Shown here in pieces: positions 1-6,984 of a DNA stretch of 20,423 bases. The notes under the pieces were generated by a model. The model did not search any database. It had not been told where the DNA came from and saw nothing but the letters and a program-made list of their open reading frames with translations. Origin of the DNA: Gammaproteobacteria bacterium. Its GTDB lineage: Bacteria > Pseudomonadota > Gammaproteobacteria > Arenicellales > JAANXG01. The position numbers were made by a program, and so were the translations under genes. The DNA lies in assembly GCA_018263405.1 (NCBI GenBank), contig JAANXG010000121.1:1-20423 (forward strand), read 5' to 3'. Within the stretch, counting starts at the first letter, position 1. Every line of letters starts with the position of its first letter.

Positions 1-2
1 TC

Positions 3-80
3 GAAAGCACGGAGGCTTTCGCCAGAGCGTACAGGGAGGTATCTACAGCGTCCCTGAAAGACAACCCTACCCCCACATGA
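3..80 (+). CDS. Possible transposase C-terminus (partial)
   Basis: An open frame entering from the left edge codes for 25 residues ending in SLKDNPTPT and stops with TGA at 78-80. It is too short for family recognition. The reasons to consider it real are its place just inside a repeated element terminus and the partly preserved NPTPT-coding stretch in the copy near 10350 (minus strand). A second open frame (starting at base 2) runs through to a stop at about 107 and cannot be excluded. The function is inferred from context only. Confidence 0.3.
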   Translation, partial: ESTEAFARAYREVSTASLKDNPTPT

Positions 81-114
81 TCGCCGACATTGCACGGACT
101 TTTTGAGAAATTAC
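63..114 (+). repeat. Dispersed terminal repeat, copy 1
   Basis: About 52 bp, beginning ACCCTACCCCCACAT and ending in the core ATTGCACGGACTTTTTGAG plus AAATTAC. It matches the inverted copy at 10312-10361 over nearly its whole length and the copy at 6905-6935 over about 30 bp. It marks the point where yhbY similarity stops. Confidence 0.8.
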
Positions 115-247
115 ATTCATGGTGCGTAAGCGCCCGATCGATCTCGGAAAGGATCACATCGGTGACACCGTTGGCGCCGATGGTAACGACCGGTTCGCGG
201 TCATGTGCCAGCCCGCGTAAATAGTGTTTCTGACCACCAGTAAGCAT
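115..247 (-). pseudogene. yhbY: yhbY 5' part, interrupted by an insertion element
   Basis: Read on the minus strand from the ATG at 247-245, 44 codons match the start of YhbY, a CRS1/YhbY-domain RNA-binding protein that associates with pre-50S ribosomal particles. Recognisable parts are QKHYLRGLAH, EPVVTIGANGVTD and EIDRALTHHE. The family normally continues with a LIKVKV-like strand and about 50 more residues. Here the frame runs instead into the repeated element end at 114, giving CNFSKSP, with no YhbY similarity. About 55 per cent of the protein is thus missing from this side. An in-frame TGA directly precedes the ATG, which fixes the start. Divergent orientation to rlmE, as here, is the usual gammaproteobacterial arrangement. 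The missing 3' half should lie to the left of the window if the insertion was simple. Confidence 0.8.
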
Positions 248-254
248 TCAATTC

Positions 255-267
255 AGTTTGTCACAAA
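255..267. promoter_or_regulatory. Perfect palindrome in the yhbY-rlmE gap
   Basis: GTTTGT-C-ACAAAC is a perfect 6-bp dyad around one base. It occupies most of the 22 bp between the divergent yhbY and rlmE start codons. It could be an operator or a leader hairpin next to the rlmE start, but a chance occurrence is possible. Confidence 0.3.
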
Positions 268-269
268 CG

Positions 270-890
270 ATGGCTAGAGGGAAACGCAAAACCCGGAATT
301 GGCTCGAAGACAAAAAGGGGGATATGTATACCCGAAAGGCTCATCGGGCGGGGTACCGATCCCGTGCCGCCTACAAGCTCAGTCAGATTGACGGTCGGGA
401 CCGCCTTTTTACAGGTGCCGGCCGGGTACTCGACCTGGGAGCGGCACCCGGCGGGTGGTCACAATACGCCCGGAAGAAAATCTCCCGCGGTTCCATCGTG
501 GCTTTGGATCTACTTCCCATGGAGCCAATCGAAGGCGTCACGGTCGTCCGGGGCGATTTCACCGACGCCGCCGTCCGGGAACGACTCCTGGCGCTGGTGT
601 CGCCTCCCGCCTATGATCTTGTAATTTCCGACATGGCCCCCAATATCACAGGTATCGCTAACGTGGACCAAGCCAATGCGGCTGACCTCGCGGAACGGGT
701 CATCAAGTTTTCTTCGCGGATTCTGGCGAAAAACGGAACTTTGCTGGTCAAAGTATTCGAGGGCCATGAAGCGACGCGGATACGGGTTTTGGGCAAGTCC
801 ACATTCCGTCAAAGCGTGGTCCGGAAACCCGATGCCTCCCGCGACAAGAGCCGCGAGTTTTACTTATTGCTGCGCGAGCGCCGGCTTTGA
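270..890 (+). CDS. rlmE: 23S rRNA (uridine-2'-O)-methyltransferase RlmE (FtsJ/RrmJ)
   Basis: A cytoplasmic SAM-dependent methyltransferase that methylates the 2'-OH of U2552 (E. coli numbering) in the 23S rRNA A-loop during late 50S assembly. The 206-residue product has the SAM-binding motif DLGAAPGGW (55-63), DLLPM (80-84) and the catalytic K-D-K-E tetrad at K36, D121 (in SDMAPN), K161 (in VKVFEG) and E196. The spacing equals that of the 209-residue E. coli enzyme. I chose the ATG at 270; an in-frame TTG at 258 would add four residues but lies in the palindrome and has no better ribosome binding site. No clear Shine-Dalgarno sequence precedes either start. It is transcribed away from the broken yhbY and is followed 123 bp later by ftsH, as in many gammaproteobacteria. 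The identification is secure; only the start is uncertain. Confidence 0.96.
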   Translation: MARGKRKTRNWLEDKKGDMYTRKAHRAGYRSRAAYKLSQIDGRDRLFTGAGRVLDLGAAPGGWSQYARKKISRGSIVALDLLPMEPIEGVTVVRGDFTDAAVRERLLALVSPPAYDLVISDMAPNITGIANVDQANAADLAERVIKFSSRILAKNGTLLVKVFEGHEATRIRVLGKSTFRQSVVRKPDASRDKSREFYLLLRERRL

Positions 891-955
891 CCGAAAAGCT
901 TGTTCCGAACTAAAAACCGCTTCAGAATCGGACCATGCGCGGAGTTTGTGAACCT

Positions 956-984
956 TTGAACCTGTCAAGCGTTGTACATGTAAC
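956..984 (+). promoter_or_regulatory. Weak candidate promoter for ftsH
   Basis: TTGAAC (956-961) and TGTAAC (979-984) are separated by 17 bp in the 123-bp rlmE-ftsH gap, four of six matches to each sigma-70 box. The upstream box also loosely resembles the sigma-32 CTTGAA element, and ftsH is heat-shock induced in E. coli. This is only a sequence resemblance. Confidence 0.25.
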
Positions 985-1013
985 GATCCATCGATCATTT
1001 AGAAGGTTGTAAA

Positions 1014-2942
1014 TTGAGCAATCTCACCAAAAATCTGATTTTGTGGCTAGTGATCGCCATGGTGTTAATGGCGTTCTTTAATGGCAGTTTGACCTCCCGC
1101 GAGGATTCCCAGAATCAGACAGTCGAATACTCGACTTTTTTGCAGCAGGTCAAGCAGGGCGCCATCAGGCACGTGACCATCGAAGGGGACGGTAAAAGCA
1201 TCACCGCCACCACCACGTCCGGCGAGATCTATAAGACACACAGCCCGAATGACCCCGGGTTGGTGGGTGATTTGATCGGCCACAACGTGGAAATCGAGGC
1301 CAAGCCGAAGCAGGAACCTTCATTTCTGGCCCAACTGCTGATCAACTGGTTTCCGTTGATTCTGATTATCGGTGTGTGGATATATCTCATGCGGCAGATG
1401 CAGGGCGGCGGCGGCCGGGGTGCGCTGAGCTTCGGTAAGAGCAAGGCGCGCATGCTGACGGAGGAAACCAACAAGGTCACCTTCGAGGACGTGGCCGGCG
1501 TGGAAGAAGCCAAGGAGGAGGTTCAGGAGCTGGTGGAGTTTTTGAAGGATCCGTTGCGATTTCAGAAACTCGGCGGGCGGATTCCGAGTGGGGTGCTGAT
1601 GACGGGCAGTCCCGGCACGGGCAAGACCCTGCTCGCCAGGGCAATCGCCGGAGAGGCCAAGGCGCCATTTTTTTCGATATCGGGCTCTGATTTTGTGGAG
1701 ATGTTCGTGGGGGTCGGCGCGTCCCGTGTACGGGACATGTTCGAGCAAGCGAAAAAGCACGCACCCTGTATTATCTTCATAGACGAAATCGATGCCGTCG
1801 GCCGGCAACGCGGTGCCGGGCTGGGCGGGGGTCACGATGAGCGTGAGCAAACGTTGAACCAGTTGCTTGTGGAGATGGACGGCTTCGAGGGTACGGAAGG
1901 GATTATTGTGATTGCCGCCACCAATCGTCCCGACGTGCTGGATCCCGCGCTGCTTCGCCCGGGACGCTTCGACCGGCAAGTGCATGTGTCCCTGCCGGAC
2001 ATTCGGGGCCGCGAGCAGATATTGAAGGTTCACATGCGCAAAGTGCCTCTGGCCGAGGATGTCGAGCCGGGTGTTCTGGCCCGGGGGACACCGGGATTTT
2101 CCGGCGCCGATCTGGCGAATCTGATCAATGAAGCGGCACTGTTCGCGGCCAGGGCAGGCAAGAAGTTGGTGGATATGGAAGATTTCGAGAATGCCAAGGA
2201 CAAGGTCGTGATGGGTGTCGAACGGCGTTCGATTGTCATGCCCAAGGAAGAACGCATGAATACGGCGTATCACGAATCGGGCCACACAGTGACGGCAAAG
2301 GTACTCGATGAATACTCCGATCCCGTTCACAAAGTGACCATCATTCCTCGTGGGCGGGCTTTGGGTGTCACCATGCAGCTGCCGGAGCAAGACCGTTACA
2401 GTCACAACCGGGAATACCTGCTCGCGAGGATCGCCGTGTTGATGGGCGGGCGCATCGCGGAAGAACTATTCATGGACCAGATGACCACCGGCGCGTCGAA
2501 TGATTTTGAGCACGCTACCGAGCTCGCCCACAAAATGGTCAGTAGCTGGGGTATGAGTGACGAACTCGGCCCACGCACGTATGGGGATGCGATTTCGGAG
2601 GTGTTTCTGGGCCGTGATATGTCGACCCGGCGCGATCTCAGCGATTCCACATCATTGAAGGTCGACATAGAAATCAGCCGGATCATCGACGAGCAGTATG
2701 ACCGGGCGCGCCAGATTCTGGAGGGAAACCGCGATAAGGTAGAAGTCATGGCCAAGGCCTTGATGGATTGGGAAACGCTCGATTCGAACCAGATCAACGA
2801 CATCATGTCGGGCCACGACCCCCGACCACCGAGGGACACGCCCGATGACGGTCCCTCGGGAAATTCCAGTGCCGATGGCAAGAAGAAGCCTCGTTCCAAG
2901 GCCAAGCCCCGGTTGGACGAACCGGCCGGCAACCAAGCCTGA
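1014..2942 (+). CDS. ftsH: ATP-dependent zinc metalloprotease FtsH
   Basis: A membrane-anchored AAA protease, hexameric at the inner membrane, which degrades misfolded membrane proteins and regulators such as LpxC and sigma-32 in E. coli. The 642-residue product has a first membrane segment (about 7-22), a periplasmic domain, a second segment (about 107-126), then the AAA domain and the peptidase. Visible motifs are Walker A GSPGTGKT (198-205), Walker B IIFIDE (253-258), the second region of homology with ATNRPDVLDPALLRPGRFD (302-320), the zinc site HESGH (420-424) and the third ligand D497. The Walker A loop has Ser where FtsH usually has Pro (GPPGTGKT). The start is TTG at 1014, with AGAAGG at 1001-1006 seven bases upstream and the expected N-terminus MSNLTKN. 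The C-terminal tail (about 605-642) is charged and low-complexity. folP follows after 41 bp. Confidence 0.98.
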   Translation: MSNLTKNLILWLVIAMVLMAFFNGSLTSREDSQNQTVEYSTFLQQVKQGAIRHVTIEGDGKSITATTTSGEIYKTHSPNDPGLVGDLIGHNVEIEAKPKQEPSFLAQLLINWFPLILIIGVWIYLMRQMQGGGGRGALSFGKSKARMLTEETNKVTFEDVAGVEEAKEEVQELVEFLKDPLRFQKLGGRIPSGVLMTGSPGTGKTLLARAIAGEAKAPFFSISGSDFVEMFVGVGASRVRDMFEQAKKHAPCIIFIDEIDAVGRQRGAGLGGGHDEREQTLNQLLVEMDGFEGTEGIIVIAATNRPDVLDPALLRPGRFDRQVHVSLPDIRGREQILKVHMRKVPLAEDVEPGVLARGTPGFSGADLANLINEAALFAARAGKKLVDMEDFENAKDKVVMGVERRSIVMPKEERMNTAYHESGHTVTAKVLDEYSDPVHKVTIIPRGRALGVTMQLPEQDRYSHNREYLLARIAVLMGGRIAEELFMDQMTTGASNDFEHATELAHKMVSSWGMSDELGPRTYGDAISEVFLGRDMSTRRDLSDSTSLKVDIEISRIIDEQYDRARQILEGNRDKVEVMAKALMDWETLDSNQINDIMSGHDPRPPRDTPDDGPSGNSSADGKKKPRSKAKPRLDEPAGNQA

Positions 2943-2983
2943 GAAGCCGCCCTCGGGGAGTTGGGGTTTCGACAGGGGAGGGG

Positions 2984-3853
2984 ATGAGCCTTCCGGATGC
3001 GGGCGCGGCGCCGGTAGATGAAATGTCGCGCGTGATTACATTAGGGCGCGGGCGGCAAAGTTTCTCATGCCCCGCGATTATGGGCGTCCTCAACGTCACT
3101 CCGGATTCGTTCTCTGATGGCGGGCGTTATGATCGTCCCGACCAGGCGGTAAATCACGCGCTGCGATTGTGCGAAGACGGAGCCGATATCATTGATATCG
3201 GCGGGGAGTCCACGCGGCCGGGCGCCGGCGACGTGTCGTGGGAGCAGGAGCTGGATCGGGTCATTCCGATCATCGAGGCGGTGGTGAGCCGGGCGGACGT
3301 GTCCGTTTCGATCGACACTTCCAAACCCCGCGTTATGCGAGAAGCCGTAGCGGCCGGGGCGGGCTTGATCAACGATGTCTATGCGCTGCGTGCGTCCGAC
3401 GCACTGGAGACGGCCAGGGAGCTCGATACGGTTGTATGCCTCATGCACATGCGGGGAACGCCTCGCGCTATGCAGACTAATCCAAGCTATGACGACGTCG
3501 TCTCCGAGGTGCGCGCTTTTCTGGAGGAACGGGTTCAGGCTTGCCTCGATGCGGGAATCCCACGCGAAAACTTGATCGTCGATCCGGGGTTCGGCTTTGG
3601 TAAAACCCTTGACCACAACCTGTCGCTGTTACGCGGACTCCAATCGCTGAGCGAATTGGACCTGCCGGTGTTGGCGGGTTTTTCCCGTAAGTCGTTTGTC
3701 GGGAAGATTACCGGCAGCGGTATTGATGACCGCGTTTTCGGAAGCGTTGCTTTTGCACTGGCCGCGGTCCGTGAGGGGGTTTCGATCGTCCGCGTGCACG
3801 ATGTCAAGGCGACTTCCGACGCGCTGAAGGTCTGGCGGGCCGTTTACGGGTAG
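2984..3853 (+). CDS. folP: Dihydropteroate synthase FolP
   Basis: Condenses 6-hydroxymethyl-7,8-dihydropterin diphosphate with p-aminobenzoate to give 7,8-dihydropteroate in folate synthesis; it is the sulfonamide target. The 289-residue TIM barrel shows both family signatures, GVLNVTPDSFSDGG (34-47) and DIGGESTRPG (71-80), then SIDTSKP (109-115), IND (129-131), DPGFGFGKT (200-208), the diphosphate/pABA-binding GFSRKS (232-237) and RVHDV (270-274). The ATG at 2984 has a strong GGGGAGG-type ribosome binding site directly upstream; an internal ATG at codon 14 would give a length closer to some homologues, so the first 13 residues are less certain. It lies between ftsH and glmM, the standard gammaproteobacterial context, and is probably co-transcribed with ftsH. 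Confidence 0.97.
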   Translation: MSLPDAGAAPVDEMSRVITLGRGRQSFSCPAIMGVLNVTPDSFSDGGRYDRPDQAVNHALRLCEDGADIIDIGGESTRPGAGDVSWEQELDRVIPIIEAVVSRADVSVSIDTSKPRVMREAVAAGAGLINDVYALRASDALETARELDTVVCLMHMRGTPRAMQTNPSYDDVVSEVRAFLEERVQACLDAGIPRENLIVDPGFGFGKTLDHNLSLLRGLQSLSELDLPVLAGFSRKSFVGKITGSGIDDRVFGSVAFALAAVREGVSIVRVHDVKATSDALKVWRAVYG

Positions 3854-3899
3854 CGGCTGTGCCCTGGGAGGTCTGTCTGCCGCAAACGCGGGGGATCGA

Positions 3900-3908
3900 T
3901 GCTAGAAT
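3900..3908 (+). promoter_or_regulatory. Extended -10 promoter candidate for glmM
   Basis: TGCTAGAAT forms an extended -10 element (TGn followed by TAGAAT, five of six matches to TATAAT) in the 94-bp folP-glmM gap, 40 bases before the start codon. I see no convincing -35 box, which is compatible with an extended -10 promoter. Confidence 0.4.
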
Positions 3909-3947
3909 CTCCAGGTTAATACCGATTCCAATATCGGGGGTGTTTGT

Positions 3948-5324
3948 TTGGCAAGCCACAGATTCTTCGGGACGGATGGGGTTCGCGGCCGGGTCGGCGA
4001 AGAGCCCATAACACCACAATCTATTTTAAAGCTCGGTTGGGCCGCTGGATGCGTATTCCGCAAAGCGTCCGAGGGAGCGGCGCCCCGCAACGCGAAAGTA
4101 ATCATCGGTAAGGATACGCGCGTTTCAGGATATCTTCTCGAATCCGCCCTCGAGTCCGGGTTTTCCGCGGCGGGCGTGGATGTCGCGCTGCTCGGGCCGA
4201 TGCCAACCCCGGCCATCGCTTACCTCGCGCGAACCGCCCGCGCCGATGCCGGTGTCGTCATAAGTGCTTCTCATAATCCCTACTATGACAACGGCATCAA
4301 GTTTTTCTCTACACAGGGTGCCAAATTAGACGATGACATTGAACGGGCGATTGAAGAGCAGATGGCCAAACCAATGACCGTGGTAGCCGCGGAGAAGCTG
4401 GGCAAGGCTACGCGTTTTGCCGACGCGGCCGGCCGTTATATCGAGTTCTGCAAGAGCACCGTGGAGCCCAAGTTGACGTTCCAGGGCATTAAGCTTGTCG
4501 TCGATTGTGCCAACGGTGCGGGATACCACATCGCCCCAAACGTTTACGCCGAGCTTGGCGCCGATGTCGCGAGCATCGCGGCCGAGCCGAACGGGTTTAA
4601 CATCAACGACGGCTGCGGTTCTACGCAAACTGCCGGCCTGCAGGAAGCGGTGGTGCGCGAAGAGGCCGATCTTGGTGTAGCGCTGGACGGCGACGGAGAT
4701 CGGGTGATTCTCGTAGACGGCAACGGCGATGTGGTGGACGGGGATAAGTCTTTGTTTATCCTGGCGCGGGAACGCCGTCAAAATGGAGCTATGAGTGGTG
4801 GTGTTGTCGGCACGCTGATGACCAACCTGGGTCTGGAACACGCTTTGGCGAATCTCGGCATTGAATTTACAAGGGCCCGCGTCGGGGATCGCCACGTGAT
4901 GAGCTGCATGACGGAAAAAGGTTGGGAACTCGGCGGTGAAACCTCTGGACACATTATATGTCTCGATAAGTGCACTACCGGCGACGGCATTGTTGCATCG
5001 CTTCAGGTGATCCAGGCGATGGTCCGTACCCGCCGCTCCCTGGCCGATCTGACCGGAGGAATGTCAGTGTATCCCCAAACGATGTTGAACGTGCCGGTGC
5101 CCGGCTCCAATGGCAGCGGCGGGTTCAATGCGTTCGAGAATAAAAGTATTCGTTCCGCTATTCGGGAAGCCGAGAACATCCTGGGCCACAATGGTCGAGT
5201 GGTTCTGCGGCCGTCGGGCACCGAGCCGGTCATTCGCGTTATGGTGGAAGGGGTAGACGCCGAACTTGTGAAACGCCTGGGTGCGCGGTTGGCGGAAGTA
5301 GTCCGCGCCGAAACAACGCCCTGA
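3948..5324 (+). CDS. glmM: Phosphoglucosamine mutase GlmM
   Basis: Interconverts glucosamine-6-phosphate and glucosamine-1-phosphate, feeding UDP-GlcNAc for peptidoglycan and lipopolysaccharide. The 458-residue alpha-D-phosphohexomutase begins with FFGTDGVRGRVGE (6-18). It has the phosphoserine loop SASHNP (106-111, catalytic serine S108), the metal loop DGDGDR in LGVALDGDGDRVILVD, the sugar-specificity loop GGETSGH and the C-terminal phosphate-binding RPSGTEP. The product starts at a TTG (3948) with CGGGGG seven bases upstream; no ATG gives the conserved N-terminus. Length and motifs are normal for GlmM. It probably has its own promoter at 3900. A 339-bp gap follows before tpiA. Confidence 0.97.
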   Translation: MASHRFFGTDGVRGRVGEEPITPQSILKLGWAAGCVFRKASEGAAPRNAKVIIGKDTRVSGYLLESALESGFSAAGVDVALLGPMPTPAIAYLARTARADAGVVISASHNPYYDNGIKFFSTQGAKLDDDIERAIEEQMAKPMTVVAAEKLGKATRFADAAGRYIEFCKSTVEPKLTFQGIKLVVDCANGAGYHIAPNVYAELGADVASIAAEPNGFNINDGCGSTQTAGLQEAVVREEADLGVALDGDGDRVILVDGNGDVVDGDKSLFILARERRQNGAMSGGVVGTLMTNLGLEHALANLGIEFTRARVGDRHVMSCMTEKGWELGGETSGHIICLDKCTTGDGIVASLQVIQAMVRTRRSLADLTGGMSVYPQTMLNVPVPGSNGSGGFNAFENKSIRSAIREAENILGHNGRVVLRPSGTEPVIRVMVEGVDAELVKRLGARLAEVVRAETTP

Positions 5325-5466
5325 CATCGAAACCGTGCGAAGACGGCCGTTGCATCCGTGTATCGACGGGCCGATCCCGCTGAACGTGTACGTCATTGTG
5401 CTTAAGATTGCGTTCGCCGGACGGTGTCGGTAACATCGCGCTCCTTTCGGATCGGGATCGGTCGCG

Positions 5467-5472
5467 TATAAT
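5467..5472 (+). promoter_or_regulatory. -10 box of a probable tpiA-secG promoter
   Basis: TATAAT is a perfect -10 consensus about 190 bases before tpiA. The -35 region 16-17 bp upstream (CTTTCG/TTTCGG, 5444-5450) is poor. If used, it would give a leader of roughly 185 nt containing the hairpin at 5603-5641. Confidence 0.4.
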
Positions 5473-5602
5473 CGAACCGGCAGGTTTCAAAGAGGCTATG
5501 CACCCCGTTTCCCACGTTTCGACTCGCTGAATACGACAAAGTGGGCACCTCTATTCATTGATGGCCGGGAATCTTGAGTCCAAAATATCCAATATCCGCG
5601 TT

Positions 5603-5641
5603 GAAATCCTTCGCAATAGCTTGCTATTACGTGCGAATTTC
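5603..5641. repeat. Imperfect hairpin in the tpiA leader
   Basis: Paired blocks are GAAAT (5603-5607) with ATTTC (5637-5641), TCGC (5611-5614) with GCGA (5633-5636), and AATAGC (5615-5620) with GCTATT (5623-5628). In RNA the tip would be a G-CUUG-C tetraloop. There is no T-run, so a terminator is unlikely. The central 14 bases recur with one change in the structured sequence at 20394-20407. Confidence 0.6.
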
Positions 5642-5663
5642 GCCTTGATCTTGAATATCTAGT

Positions 5664-6422
5664 ATGCGGCGACCCATTGTTGCAGGGAATTGGAAAATGC
5701 ACGGGGATCGCGCCCGCGGCGCGGAGCTGGTGGAAGGTATCGTTGCCCGGCTCGATGCCGTCGCTTCCGTGGAGGTCGTAATTTGTCCGCCCGCAGTGCT
5801 CATTCCTCACGTTTTCTCGCGTATCGCAGGGACGCCAATCGGTTTGGGCGGCCAGAACCTGTGCGATCGCGATGAAGGAGCTTTCACCGGTGAGGTTTCT
5901 GGCCCGATGTTGGCGGACGCGGGTTGTGCTTATTGTATTATCGGGCACTCCGAAAGACGGGCCTATTACGGCGAGACCAGTGAAGTTGTGGCGGGTAAAT
6001 TCGAGGCGGCGCTGCGTAGCGGCCTGATACCCATACTCTGTGTGGGGGAGACGCTCGAGGAGCGGGATGCGGGTAAAATGGAGTCCGTCATCGCCGCTCA
6101 GCTCGATACCGTTGTCAATCAAGTGGGGGTGAATCAATTTGCACGGGCTATCGTTGCCTATGAGCCGGTGTGGGCAATCGGTACCGGCCGGACAGCTACG
6201 CCGGAGCAGGCACAGGACGCGCACCGGTTTATAAGGGAACGAATCGGGACTTCGAATCCGGACATTGCCGAGAGGTTACGTATATTATACGGGGGCAGCG
6301 TCAAGCCAGAAAATGCCGATGGCCTGTTTGCCCAAACCGATATCGATGGCGGTTTGATCGGTGGAGCGTCCTTAAAGGCTGACCGGTTTCTGGCTATCTG
6401 CACCGCTTGCACGAACGCATAA
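5664..6422 (+). CDS. tpiA: Triose-phosphate isomerase TpiA
   Basis: Interconverts dihydroxyacetone phosphate and glyceraldehyde-3-phosphate in glycolysis and gluconeogenesis. The 252-residue (beta/alpha)8 barrel has all catalytic residues: N9 and K11 in AGNWKMHG, H95 in IGHSERR, and E167 in AYEPVWAIGTG, whose following residues form flexible loop 6. The phosphate-binding ILYGGSVKPEN (207-217) and GGLIGGASL near the C-terminus are also present. The ATG at 5664 gives the canonical N-terminus MRRPIVAGNWKM; no Shine-Dalgarno sequence is obvious. It is followed by secG after 11 bp, the usual tpiA-secG pair of proteobacteria, so the two are very likely co-transcribed. Confidence 0.98.
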   Translation: MRRPIVAGNWKMHGDRARGAELVEGIVARLDAVASVEVVICPPAVLIPHVFSRIAGTPIGLGGQNLCDRDEGAFTGEVSGPMLADAGCAYCIIGHSERRAYYGETSEVVAGKFEAALRSGLIPILCVGETLEERDAGKMESVIAAQLDTVVNQVGVNQFARAIVAYEPVWAIGTGRTATPEQAQDAHRFIRERIGTSNPDIAERLRILYGGSVKPENADGLFAQTDIDGGLIGGASLKADRFLAICTACTNA

Positions 6423-6433
6423 GAGTTACAGTT

Positions 6434-6838
6434 ATGGCGAATATACTACTGGCAATACATGTGCTTGCGGCTGTCGTGATCGTTGTATTGGTATTGTTGC
6501 AGCAGGGCAAAGGCGCGGACATGGGCGCCGCTTTCGGCGGTGGTTCGCAGACTGTATTCGGTGCCCAGGGCTCGGCAAATTTTCTTAGCCGTTTGACGGC
6601 GTTGCTGGCGGCCGTCTTCTTCTTTACCAGCATATCGCTGGCATATATCTATGCGCAGAGCACCGAACCCCAATCCGTGACCGAGCAATTGATCGAGCAA
6701 CAGCAATCGGAAACGACGCGGTCCGATCGACCGCCGGCGGTGCCGGATTCGGCGGGCAGTGGCGCGGGCGATGCAGAAAGCGATATACCCGTGGCGCCTG
6801 ATGTCAAACAGGGGTCGGGAAAAGAAACTTCCGAATAA
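6434..6838 (+). CDS. secG: Protein-export membrane protein SecG
   Basis: Auxiliary subunit of the SecYEG translocon that improves preprotein export. The 134-residue product has two membrane segments (about 2-22 and 54-74) flanking the SecG signature LLQQGKGADMGAAFGGGS (21-38) and the FGAQGSANFLSRLTALLA stretch. A hydrophilic, Ser/Glu/Asp/Pro-rich tail of about 60 residues follows, as is common outside enterics. I chose the ATG at 6434, preceded by AAGAG at 6421-6425. An upstream in-frame ATG at 6407 overlaps the end of tpiA and would place charged residues before the first membrane segment. The second gene of a tpiA-secG unit, it is followed by tRNA-Leu and nuo as in many gammaproteobacteria. 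Confidence 0.95.
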   Translation: MANILLAIHVLAAVVIVVLVLLQQGKGADMGAAFGGGSQTVFGAQGSANFLSRLTALLAAVFFFTSISLAYIYAQSTEPQSVTEQLIEQQQSETTRSDRPPAVPDSAGSGAGDAESDIPVAPDVKQGSGKETSE

Positions 6839-6984
6839 CCGGAGGGTTCAAAACCATAACAAGTTGCTTGGTTACTTTTCGACTACTCTGCTCCCTCGCG
6901 GTCGTTAATATTGCACGGACTTTTTGAGAATTTACGTTGCTTGTTAATTAGGGCCTGTTACCATTTACCTGAGCGAGTGTCAAC
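6839..6984. other. secG to tRNA-Leu gap with repeat remnant
   Basis: 146 bp without a gene. The left part holds the possible mini-element at 6871-6935. The right part (6944-6984) should contain the tRNA promoter, but I find only weak boxes, for example TTGCTT (6937-6942) with TACCAT (6959-6964). No terminator for secG with a clear stem and T-run is visible. Confidence 0.5.
6871..6935. mobile_element. Possible 65-bp mini-element (repeat copy 2)
   Basis: The right 31 bases (6905-6935) are copy 2 of the dispersed repeat, with the core ATTGCACGGACTTTTTGAG. The 65-bp segment is flanked by GTTGCTTG at 6863-6870 and again at 6936-6943, an apparent 8-bp target duplication. Its ends, GTTACTTTTCGA and (reversed) GTAAATTCTCAA, agree at 8 of 12 bases, as expected for degenerate terminal inverted repeats. 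It may be an internally deleted relative of the element that cut yhbY. Confidence 0.45.

Larger units (their letters stand above)
1..114 (+). mobile_element. Right end of an unidentified insertion element inserted in yhbY
   Basis: This stretch breaks the yhbY reading frame and ends with a repeat (about 63-114) that recurs at 6905-6935 and, inverted, at 10312-10361. The outermost bases, read inward on the minus strand, are GTAATTTCTCAAAAAGTCCG. A short open frame on the plus strand closes at 78-80, inside the repeat, as expected for a transposase gene ending close to an element terminus. Two small inverted repeats lie further in (2-8 with 15-21, and 32-37 with 51-56). The left end is outside the window, so family and target duplication cannot be determined. 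A GTAA terminus is also seen in IS66-type elements, but that is too little for an assignment. Confidence 0.6.
5325..5663. other. 339-bp gap between glmM and tpiA
   Basis: No coding frame here resembles a protein. It holds a perfect TATAAT box (5467-5472), a long imperfect hairpin (5603-5641), and a GC-rich inverted repeat soon after glmM (CGGCC ... GGCCG near 5344-5373) without a T-run, so it is not a convincing terminator. Minus-strand open frames crossing the gap run on into tpiA as antisense shadows. Confidence 0.6.

Noticed and set aside
1320..2405. 361-codon minus-strand open frame opposite ftsH
   Set aside because: Antisense shadow of the FtsH ATPase domain; no family features or own ribosome binding site.
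5496..6224. 242-codon minus-strand frame across the glmM-tpiA gap and tpiA
   Set aside because: Mostly antisense to TpiA; the part in the gap resembles no protein.
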